A stretch of DNA of 6,217 nucleotides from Flavobacteriales bacterium UBA3364 (GCA_002360495.1 DEQO01000016.1:1-6217), one strand, 5' to 3'. Numbered from the stretch's first letter, positions 1-6,217 are shown. Notes: generated by a model from the sequence alone, not told the origin. Translations and numbers: made by a program.

Positions 1-175
1 CCGTTGTCGCGGCGGTCAATGTCGGGGTCACCGCACCAGTGCTCCACAAGTAGGTGGCACCGGGCCACGTAGCATCGAGGACGATGTCTTCACCAGCGCA
101 CAACGTCAGATCGTTGCCCAGCGCTACTTGCGGCATGGGTTGCACCTGGACCTGGACCGTATCGCTCACACTGCA
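1..175 (-). repeat. Recent duplicate, copy 1 (matches 415-589)
   Basis: These 175 bases match 415-589 at an offset of exactly 414 bp (two modules), with only three mismatches at 80/494, 108/522 and 109/523. The first is silent (Val GTC versus GTT). The other two change one residue, so LGNDLTLC stands where the other copy has LGNDATLC. The match stops abruptly after position 175, but at position 1 it is cut by the window edge, so its full length is unknown. The encoded segment runs from CSVSDTVQVQVQPMPQ through PGATYLWSTGAVTP. Confidence 0.9.
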
Positions 176-3100
176 TTGCCCCGTCGAAACCTCGGCCCAA
201 TAGGTTCCCGAGGTCGTCACAGTGATCGTCGCAGAGGAAGCCCCCGTGCTCCAGTCGTAGGATGATCCCGGCGTCGTGGCATCGAGCACGACCTGCTCAC
301 CGGCGCAAAGTGTAACATCGGGTCCGAGGTCGAGCGAAGTGGCGGACAACACGTTGATGTCGATCGCATCGGAAGCCACGCAGCCGTTGAGGTCCACATC
401 CACGGAATAGGTTCCCGTTGTCGCGGCGGTCAATGTCGGGGTCACCGCACCAGTGCTCCACAAGTAGGTGGCACCGGGCCACGTAGCATCGAGAACGATG
501 TCTTCACCAGCGCACAACGTCGCATCGTTGCCCAGCGCTACTTGCGGCATGGGTTGCACCTGGACCTGGACCGTATCGCTCACACTGCAATTGCCCTGTG
601 TGACTTCGACCCAGACTTCCCCGGTCGCACTGATCGTCACCGTTGGAGAAGAGGCACCATTGCTCCAGGCGTAGGATGCACCGGGCAAGGTGGCATCGAA
701 TACCACATCATCACCCTGGCACAGCACCACGTCAGCACCGAGGTCGATCGCCGTTGGCGAAGCATAGACGATATCGATTGCATCGGTCGCCGTGCAATTC
801 GCAGCATTCGTGACGGTCACATCATACAAGCCGCCGGAGGTCACGGTGATCGTGGGCGTGATCGCGCCTGTGCTCCACGCATAAGTGAGGCCTGGTCCGG
901 TCGCATTCAACACGATCTGTTCACCCGGGCACAGTGTTGCATCGTTGCCGAGCGTCACAGTGGGCAATGCTGCAACGGTGATGACGATCGCATCGGAAAC
1001 GGTGCATGTTCCCTGCGTAACGGTCACGCCGAAGTTTCCGGCCGTTCCTACCGTGATGGCCGGCGTGATGGCACCATTCGTCCAGAGATAGGTCGCGCCC
1101 GGGACCGTCGCATCCAATGTGATCGTTGAGCCTTGGCAGATGGTCGCATCCGGCCCAAGGTCGATCGGTGAAGGTGCTGCATACACCACTGTGATGGCGT
1201 CCGTCGCTGTGCAACCGTTCGCATCCGTCAGTTCCACATCATAGGTCCCATCCGTTACAACGGTGAACGTCGATCCAATGGACCCATCCTGCCACACGTA
1301 GCTGGCGCCGGGTTGTGTGGCATCGAGCACCAATTGCGTTCCAGGGCATAGCGAAGCATCAGCACCGAGATCCACCATCGGTGTTGGATGGTTGTTCACC
1401 ACAACAGCATCAGCGGCGTCGCAGCCGTTCACGGTCACCGTCACATCGTAGTTCCCGTTCGGTACGTTGATGGTGGGTGTCACGGCGCCGTTACTCCACA
1501 GGTAGGTCGCACCCGGCGTTGTTGCGTCGAGCAAGGCAGGGTCACCAGGACAGACCGTTCGATCAAGACCCAGGTCCACAACGGGGAGTGGCGTAACGAA
1601 CACCTCGATGCTGTCGCGCACGGTGCATCCGTTCAAGGTCACATCCAACCAGCGGATACCAGCACTTGCGACCGTGATGGAAGAGTTGGTCTCGCCGGAG
1701 TTCCAGGCGTAGGTCGCGCCCGGGACGGTTGTTCCGATAGAAGCCGATCCGCCTTGGCAGAACGTGACGTCCGGTCCCAGGTCCACCGTTTGCAAGCTGA
1801 AGTGCGAGAGGGTGAACGCATCGGACCCGGTACAACCGTTCACGGTCACGTCCACGGAGTAGTTCCCTGCTGCCGTTGCGTTGAACGTGGCACCGGTGGA
1901 ACCGTCTTGCCAGAGGTAGGTTCCACCTGCTTGCGTTGCGTCCAAAAGCACGGCATCACCCGGGCAAATGGTCCGGTCAGGTCCCAGGTCCACGACGGGT
2001 AGCGGCGTGAAGTCGATGTTTACAACATCGTTGTCCGAACATCCGTTCACAGTCACGGTCGCATCATACGCTCCATTCGTTGTAGCAGCGAACGTCGGTC
2101 CGGTGGATCCATCCTGCCAGAGATAGGAGGCACCGGGCGTGGTGGCATCCAACACGGCTTGATCTCCTTCGCACAGGGTCTGGTCCGGCCCCAGATCCAG
2201 CACTGGGGTCGGGTTGTAGGCGATATCGATCTGGTCAGTGGTCGAACATCCGTTCGCGCTCACGTTCACCGAATAGGTTCCAGGGCCGGTAACGTTGAAG
2301 GTGGCGTTCGTGCTGCCATCCTGCCATCCGTAGGTGCCACCAGGAACTGTTGCGTTCAACATCACGGTCTGCCCGGTGCAAAGCGTCAGGTCCGCTCCCA
2401 GATCAACGGTGGGCGGGGCGTTGTAATTCACGGTGATCGCATCCGAGGCGGAACAGCCGTCCACGGTCACCGTCACACTGTAAACGCCCGGTCCGCTCAC
2501 CTGGTAGGTGGATCCTGTCGCACCATCCTGCCACAAATAAGTTCCTCCCGGCACGCCTGCATCCAAGGTCAGGTTTTGACCTACGCATAAGCTCACGTCC
2601 GGACCAAGGTCCACCACCGGTGTCGGCTTCACGAACACCTCCACCTGATCGCGCATCGTTACGGTGCTTTGGATCGTGATGTCATCAATGCCGAAATCGT
2701 TCCCTACACCCCAGCCGGAGGAGAGTTGGATGCAGAACTCGGCGGAGGTTACACCAGCCGGCGCCGTCCATGTGTGGGTGATGGTTTGCCACTGGTTCTG
2801 CGTTGCCCCGAACTGGCGATCCTGGAAGGTCCATTCGTTGTTGACGAACAAGGTCAGCAGGGGCGCGCCTTGGGCGGCAAGGGAAACGCCGCGATAGGTC
2901 AGCGTGTAGGTCTGCCCGGGACAAACAGGCACCGTTTGGCACCACGGGCGCCACCCGGGTTGCTGCCACCCCCCGTTCACGATCATGAATTGTCCGTTGC
3001 CCGTGCCAATGAACTGCGGATGGTAGGTCGCCGCGTTCGTCCCGATCCAGTAGTTGCCATCGACGAGCAGGTTGCTGTCGTAGTTGAATTGGGTGGTGAA

Positions 3101-3382
3101 TCCCGTGTTGCCTGCACTGAAGGTCCCGTTCGTCACGAGGTTGCCGCTCGGGTAACTGGCCTGTCCCCAATACGTCCCGGCGCTGCCTACGGTGATCGAC
3201 GATGCAGTGGAGCCTGTGCTCCAGAGGTAGTTCGGATAACCAGCGGGAGCTGTAAGGGTGGTGGTCTCGCCTTGGCAGATCGTCCGGTCCGCACCCAAGT
3301 CGATCGAGCACGGTTGCGCCAACGTGGCGCCTCCAAGGATCAGAAGGCTGATTATCAGCAGATATGTGCGTCTACTTCCCAA
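1..3382 (-). CDS. Giant secreted Ig-like repeat protein, probable T9SS client (3' end outside window)
   Basis: This is the N-terminal 1127 codons of a long exported surface or extracellular protein; no stop occurs before the left edge. A signal peptide covers residues 1-23 (basic GSRR, hydrophobic LLIISLLIL, cleavage likely near GATLA/Q). Module 1 starts at Asp28 and is interrupted by a ~155-residue jelly-roll-like insert (about 81-235). Thirteen further Ig-like modules follow, with their DLG/ALG motifs at residues 258, 327, 396, 465, 534, 603, 671, 741, 810, 880, 949, 1018 and 1087, a spacing of 68-70. Each module reads DLGxDxTLCxG, LDATxPGxTYxW, GTYxVTVT, NGCxxxDAI. The two Cys per module suggest a disulfide. 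No in-frame ATG exists near the signal peptide; TTG at 3382 places it at the N terminus. Such proteins in Bacteroidota usually end in a T9SS sorting domain (gliding motility-associated C-terminal domain), which would lie outside. Adhesion or matrix roles are inference. Confidence 0.93.
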   Translation of the reverse strand, partial: MGSRRTYLLIISLLILGGATLAQPCSIDLGADRTICQGETTTLTAPAGYPNYLWSTGSTASSITVGSAGTYWGQASYPSGNLVTNGTFSAGNTGFTTQFNYDSNLLVDGNYWIGTNAATYHPQFIGTGNGQFMIVNGGWQQPGWRPWCQTVPVCPGQTYTLTYRGVSLAAQGAPLLTLFVNNEWTFQDRQFGATQNQWQTITHTWTAPAGVTSAEFCIQLSSGWGVGNDFGIDDITIQSTVTMRDQVEVFVKPTPVVDLGPDVSLCVGQNLTLDAGVPGGTYLWQDGATGSTYQVSGPGVYSVTVTVDGCSASDAITVNYNAPPTVDLGADLTLCTGQTVMLNATVPGGTYGWQDGSTNATFNVTGPGTYSVNVSANGCSTTDQIDIAYNPTPVLDLGPDQTLCEGDQAVLDATTPGASYLWQDGSTGPTFAATTNGAYDATVTVNGCSDNDVVNIDFTPLPVVDLGPDRTICPGDAVLLDATQAGGTYLWQDGSTGATFNATAAGNYSVDVTVNGCTGSDAFTLSHFSLQTVDLGPDVTFCQGGSASIGTTVPGATYAWNSGETNSSITVASAGIRWLDVTLNGCTVRDSIEVFVTPLPVVDLGLDRTVCPGDPALLDATTPGATYLWSNGAVTPTINVPNGNYDVTVTVNGCDAADAVVVNNHPTPMVDLGADASLCPGTQLVLDATQPGASYVWQDGSIGSTFTVVTDGTYDVELTDANGCTATDAITVVYAAPSPIDLGPDATICQGSTITLDATVPGATYLWTNGAITPAITVGTAGNFGVTVTQGTCTVSDAIVITVAALPTVTLGNDATLCPGEQIVLNATGPGLTYAWSTGAITPTITVTSGGLYDVTVTNAANCTATDAIDIVYASPTAIDLGADVVLCQGDDVVFDATLPGASYAWSNGASSPTVTISATGEVWVEVTQGNCSVSDTVQVQVQPMPQVALGNDATLCAGEDIVLDATWPGATYLWSTGAVTPTLTAATTGTYSVDVDLNGCVASDAIDINVLSATSLDLGPDVTLCAGEQVVLDATTPGSSYDWSTGASSATITVTTSGTYWAEVSTGQCSVSDTVQVQVQPMPQVALGNDLTLCAGEDIVLDATWPGATYLWSTGAVTPTLTAATT
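415..589 (-). repeat. Recent duplicate, copy 2 (matches 1-175)
   Basis: Second copy of the 414-bp-spaced near-identical segment. It spans the end of module 11 and most of module 12. The DNA between the copies (176-414) and the equivalent stretch right of this copy (from 590) are clearly related but much more diverged. The near-identity is therefore local, which fits recent duplication or gene conversion rather than uniform purifying selection. Confidence 0.88.
2678..3142 (-). other. Jelly-roll-like (carbohydrate-binding-type) domain inserted in Ig module 1
   Basis: Within the giant protein, residues about 81-235 do not fit the Ig-like module pattern. They read NLVTNGTFSAGNTGF at the start, then a HPQF...GNGQFMIVNG stretch, WCQTV, PGQTYTLTY, LTLFVNN, WQTITHTW, EFCIQL and finally GNDFGIDDITI. 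I recognise this order of motifs from a domain common in secreted Bacteroidota proteins that resembles galactose-binding or carbohydrate-binding beta-sandwiches. The flanks show it is an insertion. GTYWGQASYPSG before it matches the penultimate strand of other modules (GTYWVEVTQGN). TVTMRDQVEVFVKPTP after it matches their last strand (CTVRDSIEVFVTPLP in module 6). Cys148 and Cys217 could pair. Ligand binding is inferred from the family only. Confidence 0.7.
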
Positions 3383-3405
3383 GCAGTTCAGGGCAGGACA
3401 TGCCG

Positions 3406-3424
3406 TGGCCCAAAGTTCGGGCCA
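3406..3424 (-). other. Perfect 6-bp inverted repeat in the gap before the giant gene
   Basis: The minus strand reads TGGCCC, a 7-base loop GAACTTT, then GGGCCA, a perfect G+C-rich hairpin. It sits 38 bp after the methyltransferase stop and 23 bp before the TTG start of the giant gene. There is no T-run after the stem, so it is a poor intrinsic terminator. The loop and first G of the stem form GAACTTTG, one base off the Bacteroidota -7 promoter consensus TAnnTTTG, but I see no convincing -33 element at the right distance. Role unknown; it could occur by chance. Confidence 0.3.
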
Positions 3425-3462
3425 ATTGACCGGATAGACGTGGGCTGGACGGTTAACGTTGC

Positions 3463-4110
3463 TCACCAAGCGATGAACATCCGGTTCACCTCTTCCAAGC
3501 GCAGTTCCTCCACGCCATGGAAGACCCGTTGTGTATGGTCGTGAACGGCCTGGCAGCGCCGATCGCTCACCTCGTCGTAAGCGACCGTGTTGAAGCAGAT
3601 CCTGCCCGTTTCCGAGCACCGGTCCCGCAACCCGTGGACGAAGCTGCGGGAATCAACGCCCCGGGCCAGGTCCAAGTCGTCGAACAGGTCCACCAGGACT
3701 AGGTCGTAGCGGTCTCGCAGGGCGTGTATCTGGATCGTTGCATCGCCCTCCATCACCTTCAGGTCGCGGAAACGACCCAGTTGGAAATGGGTGTGCGCCA
3801 GCCGCACTATCTCGGGATCCAGTTCAACGGCGGTGATGGGGCATGGTATCCCCAGTTCCTCGCGCAGGATGGCCACCGCGCTGCCCGCTCCCAGTCCGAG
3901 CATAAGCACTGATCGCGGCGGATCGGCCGAGAGATCCAGGTGGGTCAGGGTCTTCTTCCACACCCGATGCAAGGCCCCGAAACTCTGGTTCGCGTTGGCC
4001 GAGTTCAACACCTTACGGCCGTTCTCCCACCGCACCTCCAACCTGCCGAAGTGACCCTCCGTTCTCGCCTCGGTCGTGGGCCAAAGCCAACTCAATGCGC
4101 GACGCAGCAT
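3463..4110 (-). CDS. Short spermidine-synthase-like SAM-dependent methyltransferase
   Basis: A 215-residue cytosolic protein with a Rossmann-type class I SAM-binding fold of the spermidine synthase superfamily. The N-terminal part has GRLEVRWENGRKVLNSANAN and SFGALHRVW, resembling the start of the spermine/spermidine synthase domain. Motif I is VLMLGLGAGSAV (68-79). The acidic post-I loop is AVELDPEIV (94-102), followed by MEGDA (120-124) and motif II YDLVLVDLFDD (135-145). True SpeE enzymes are about 280 residues and carry a D(S/A)(S/T)DP-type active-site segment. This protein is shorter and has VDLFDD instead, so aminopropyl transfer is doubtful and the substrate is unknown. The start at ATG 4110 gives MLRRALSWLW and leaves a 51-bp gap to the divergent cyclase gene. 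The frame stays open far upstream, but that part has no recognisable protein features and overlaps the cyclase. The stop lies 80 bp before the giant repeat gene on the same strand. Confidence 0.87.
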   Translation of the reverse strand: MLRRALSWLWPTTEARTEGHFGRLEVRWENGRKVLNSANANQSFGALHRVWKKTLTHLDLSADPPRSVLMLGLGAGSAVAILREELGIPCPITAVELDPEIVRLAHTHFQLGRFRDLKVMEGDATIQIHALRDRYDLVLVDLFDDLDLARGVDSRSFVHGLRDRCSETGRICFNTVAYDEVSDRRCQAVHDHTQRVFHGVEELRLEEVNRMFIAW

Positions 4111-4161
4111 GGGGCAAAGAACGAGAAAGCCGCAGGCACCGTACCGTACTTTCGCGGCCCC
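4111..4161. promoter_or_regulatory. Divergent intergenic gap between methyltransferase and cyclase genes
   Basis: This 51-bp stretch separates two head-to-head starts, so promoters for both directions should lie in it or overlap the 5' ends of the genes. On the plus strand TACTTTCG (4147-4154) differs by one base from the Bacteroidota -7 consensus TAnnTTTG. It is only 7 bp from the chosen TTG, and no matching -33 element is visible. No good minus-strand match was found. The location is solid only if the two start choices are right; the box itself is weak. Confidence 0.3.
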
Positions 4162-5199
4162 TTGACCGCGATCACCCGATACAAGCTGCGCAAAGTGGGC
4201 AAGTATGCCTTGGTCACCACCGTGGTGGCGGCGGCGTTCGTGCTCTTCAGCGGCGAGCGGTTCGATCTGCAGATCGGTGCGTGGGCCTTGCTGGGCCTGT
4301 GGACAGGGATCCTGGAGGAATACCTCTTCGGCCGCCGCTTCCGTTCGCTGGCCGTGCCGTTGCAGTTCCTTGGGAAGGTGCTGTTGGTGAACCTGCTCAC
4401 CATCGCCTTGATCGCGCTCGCCTTCGCTGTGAACTCCGATCGTTTCGCGTGGTTCGCAGACGATCAACCGGAAAAGGTGCAGGAGATCTTCCTGATGGCG
4501 CAGTTGTACAAGCTGATGCTGCGGGTGATGGTGGTCACTTCCATGGCGATCCTTGTGGTGCAGGTGGAAGAACTCATGGGGCGCCGGATGTTCCTCGGGT
4601 TCCTCCTGGGCCGCTACGAACGTCCGGTCGCTGAGGAGCGCGTGGTGCTCACGATGGACCTTGTCGGATCCACCACCCTGGCCGAACGGATGGGCGATCT
4701 GCGGTACTTCCGGTTCCTGAACACCACCTATTCGCTCATGACCGATGCCATCCTGCGCAACGAGGCGGACATCCACAAGTACGTGGGCGACGAAGTGATC
4801 TTCACGTGGCCGATGCGCATCGGTGTGCGCTACGAGAATTGCCTGGACCTGTACTTCGACATCATCGATCGGATCGCGCTGCACGAGAACGACCTCAAAC
4901 GCGAGTTCGGTGTCGTGCCGCAATACCGCGCGGCCCTGCATGGTGGGCGGGTGATCTCCGCGCAGATAGGCCATACCAAGCGGGCATTGGAACTCAGTGG
5001 CGATGTCATGAACAGCGTATCGCGCATGCTGGGCCTGGCCAAGGACATGAAGGTGGATCTGCTCGTTTCCGCCGAGTTGCTGGCACGTATTCCAACGGCG
5101 GGTGAACGGTTCACCATCGGGCCGCAGCACATCGTTCCGGTAAAAGGCCGCCGTCGCGAGGTCCGGGTACATGCCGTGGAACGCAATGCGATAGGATGA
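4162..5199 (+). CDS. Four-TM membrane class III adenylate/guanylate cyclase
   Basis: From TTG 4162 this is a 345-residue inner-membrane enzyme expected to make a cyclic nucleotide, most likely cAMP, from the nucleoside triphosphate. Four hydrophobic segments lie at about 14-30, 38-56, 71-90 and 116-135. A class III catalytic domain follows (about 161-331). The first metal-binding Asp is D166 in VLTMDLVGSTTLAERMG. K206 and the second metal Asp D210 lie in HKYVGDEVIF. N284 and R288 in GDVMNSVSRM are the expected transition-state residues. The position that usually holds the adenine-selecting Asp (or Thr/Ser) appears to be Glu277 (ELSGD), so base specificity is less certain. No ATG lies between the divergent methyltransferase start and the first TM segment. 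TTG 4162 is the first usable start; GTG 4195 is an alternative. In-frame ATGs at 3940 and 3967 fall inside the methyltransferase gene, opposite it. The stop overlaps the next start (ATGA). Confidence 0.9.
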   Translation: MTAITRYKLRKVGKYALVTTVVAAAFVLFSGERFDLQIGAWALLGLWTGILEEYLFGRRFRSLAVPLQFLGKVLLVNLLTIALIALAFAVNSDRFAWFADDQPEKVQEIFLMAQLYKLMLRVMVVTSMAILVVQVEELMGRRMFLGFLLGRYERPVAEERVVLTMDLVGSTTLAERMGDLRYFRFLNTTYSLMTDAILRNEADIHKYVGDEVIFTWPMRIGVRYENCLDLYFDIIDRIALHENDLKREFGVVPQYRAALHGGRVISAQIGHTKRALELSGDVMNSVSRMLGLAKDMKVDLLVSAELLARIPTAGERFTIGPQHIVPVKGRRREVRVHAVERNAIG

Positions 5200-6217
5200 T
5201 GCTGGCGATGAGGTCTTTGTTCCTGTTACCACAGCTATTCTGCATTCCTATCGTACTTGCCCAAACGGTGGTCCCCTTCACCAGCAATGTCGACCGCTCC
5301 ATGGTCTTCGCTGGCAAGCGCTTCATGGAAGTGGATGCCCGCCCACCGCAGCGGGTCTTCGCCATGGATGGTGCGCTTCTCTTCCAGGACCACGATGGTC
5401 ACCTCGGTTATTTCGAAGTGGAAGGCCGGAAGGCGTCGGTCATTGAGCGCGCGCCGGTACAGGAGATCCAGGTATCGGGAAATCGCGCGGCATGGAGGAT
5501 GCACGACACCTTGAAGGTGTTGCGGTCGGGTGCGTCGCAGTTGGTGGCCACCGGTGTGGAACGTTTCAACGTTTCGGATAGCCTGGTGGTGTTCCACGAC
5601 AGCATCGAACACGAATTGGTAACGCTGTGGAGAGGACAGCGCATCCCATTGGCCACCTTGGAACAGGGCAGCGACCGGCCCCAATGGACACAAGGCGGCA
5701 ACACGGTCACCTTTTACAACCGGTCCACGCGTTCCGTTTCGCTCTTCCATCACGGGCAATTGCGCACCCTTACGGATAGTACCGATGTGGGCATCGCCGT
5801 GAACGGTACGGATATCCTGGCTTACTGGGATGATGTGCGGGACGAGTTCATGGGCGAGGCGAACGGTGCGCCGGTCCGGCTTTCAGGGATGAAGCCGATC
5901 GATGCGCAGGCAGGCGATGGCTTGCTCGCCTTTGTCGATGGTACGTTGAAGTTGAAATGTTGGTCGGGTGGTGATGTGATCACGCTCACCGATTCCATGC
6001 CTTCGCAGTTTTGGGTGAAGGACCGGACCTTGCTTTATCTCTGGGCCGGTGTCCTGATGGTCTTGGGACCCGAAGGCCCGATCGCCGTGGAGGACTATGT
6101 TCCCGAAAAGTGGCAGGTCGACGGTGATCTGCTGGTCTACCTGGACATCAACCGGGAACTACGGGGCATTCAGAACGGCAAGCGGCTACGGTTCGGGAAG
6201 GAAGCAGGCATCGATGG
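5196..6217 (+). CDS. Secreted probable beta-propeller protein (3' end outside window)
   Basis: The first 340 codons of an exported protein; no stop occurs before the right edge. A signal peptide is clear (MRSLFLLPQLFCIPIVLAQ, residues 5-23 from ATG 5196). ATG 5196 overlaps the cyclase stop as ATGA and is favoured for translational coupling; ATG 5199 and ATG 5208 are also plausible, the last giving the cleanest signal peptide. After it, short repeats of roughly 33-40 residues follow the pattern: hydrophobic strand, small-residue turn, strand with aromatics, short turn, strand, Gly turn, strand. Examples are VSGNRAAWRMHDTLKVLRSG (93-112), VSDSLVVFHD (126-135), GNTVTFYNRSTRSVSLFHHG (168-187), GDGLLAFVDGTLKLKCWSGG (240-259) and VDGDLLVYLDI (308-318). 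About seven or eight such units are visible, as in WD40-like or TolB-like propellers. I do not recognise a named family. Role unknown; pairing with the cyclase suggests a periplasmic or surface partner, by inference. Confidence 0.85.
   Translation, partial: MMLAMRSLFLLPQLFCIPIVLAQTVVPFTSNVDRSMVFAGKRFMEVDARPPQRVFAMDGALLFQDHDGHLGYFEVEGRKASVIERAPVQEIQVSGNRAAWRMHDTLKVLRSGASQLVATGVERFNVSDSLVVFHDSIEHELVTLWRGQRIPLATLEQGSDRPQWTQGGNTVTFYNRSTRSVSLFHHGQLRTLTDSTDVGIAVNGTDILAYWDDVRDEFMGEANGAPVRLSGMKPIDAQAGDGLLAFVDGTLKLKCWSGGDVITLTDSMPSQFWVKDRTLLYLWAGVLMVLGPEGPIAVEDYVPEKWQVDGDLLVYLDINRELRGIQNGKRLRFGKEAGID

Larger units (their letters stand above)
1..2611 (-). repeat. Tandem array of thirteen 207-bp Ig-like coding modules
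   Basis: The codon for the first residue of the DLG/ALG motif recurs with its high coordinate at 2611, 2404, 2197, 1990, 1783, 1576, 1372, 1162, 955, 745, 538, 331 and 124. Ten of the twelve intervals are 207 or 210 bp plus one of 204, all in one frame. Modules 2-5 are of an LWQDGSTG type, module 6 has WNSGETN, module 7 WSNGAVT and module 8 WQDGSIGS. Modules 9-14 are of a W(S/T)(T/N)GA type. Modules 9-14 also alternate between two subtypes, so the later array has a two-module (138-residue) period. The array continues past the left edge. Confidence 0.92.

Noticed and set aside
468..2590. Several plus-strand open frames of about 140-200 residues opposite the repeat array.
   Set aside because: They are antisense to a clear repeated coding region, are rich in Arg, His and Gly, and repeat only because the real gene does.
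1..2611. Regular 207-bp repetition considered as a CRISPR array or non-coding satellite.
   Set aside because: The units are in one continuous reading frame, diverge mainly as protein modules do, and have no short constant repeat with unique spacers.
2669..3544. A 291-residue plus-strand open frame opposite the N-terminal region of the giant gene.
   Set aside because: It overlaps the signal peptide, the insert domain and the methyltransferase 3' end on the other strand, and shows no recognisable motif.
4138..4149. ACCGTACCGTAC considered as an operator.
   Set aside because: It is a short direct repetition of ACCGT without a second site or a recognisable regulator consensus, so it cannot be distinguished from chance.
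4095..4634. A plus-strand open frame of 179 residues in another frame of the cyclase gene.
   Set aside because: Its composition is Arg/Gly/Ala-rich with no motifs, while the cyclase frame there encodes clear TM helices.
4111..5232. A minus-strand frame open upstream of the methyltransferase start, in frame with it, giving a possible 589-residue protein.
   Set aside because: The upstream part is rich in His, Gln, Glu and Arg, has no domain signature, and lies exactly opposite the well-supported cyclase. It is the GC-rich shadow of that gene.
5235..5759. A minus-strand open frame of 174 residues opposite the propeller gene.
   Set aside because: The plus-strand frame has a signal peptide and periodic strand pattern and continues open to the window edge; the minus frame has neither.

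Overview
The window is typical of a fairly GC-rich member of the Bacteroidota, plausibly Flavobacteriales or Saprospiria-like; the sequence does not settle the genus. The grounds are a very long exported protein of Ig-like modules of the DLGxD...LCxG...YLWSTG type, carrying a jelly-roll-like domain with the NGxFSxGNTGF...GNDFxIDDI signature. Both are characteristic of type IX secretion (T9SS) clients of this phylum. Starts without Shine-Dalgarno sites also fit.

Layout. Positions 1-3382 (minus strand) hold the N-terminal 1127 codons of a giant secreted repeat protein: a signal peptide, a first Ig-like module interrupted by a ~155-residue insert, then 13 more modules at an almost exact 69-residue period. 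The gene runs off the left edge. Upstream on the same strand, after an 80-bp gap, lies a short spermidine-synthase-like SAM-dependent methyltransferase (3463-4110, minus). A 51-bp gap separates it from a divergent plus-strand pair. The first is a four-TM class III nucleotide cyclase (4162-5199). The second is a secreted, probably beta-propeller, protein (5196 to the right edge), whose start overlaps the cyclase stop in an ATGA arrangement.

How they may work together. The cyclase and propeller genes look translationally coupled, so they may form a functional pair of membrane cyclase and exported propeller; this is inference. The methyltransferase and the giant protein share a strand but are separated by 80 bp containing a small perfect hairpin, so co-transcription is uncertain. 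The two genes truncated by the window edges (giant protein and propeller protein) are both real coding regions. Several long open frames opposite or beside these genes are shadows caused by GC-rich codon usage. No RNA gene, CRISPR array, insertion sequence or phage gene was seen.
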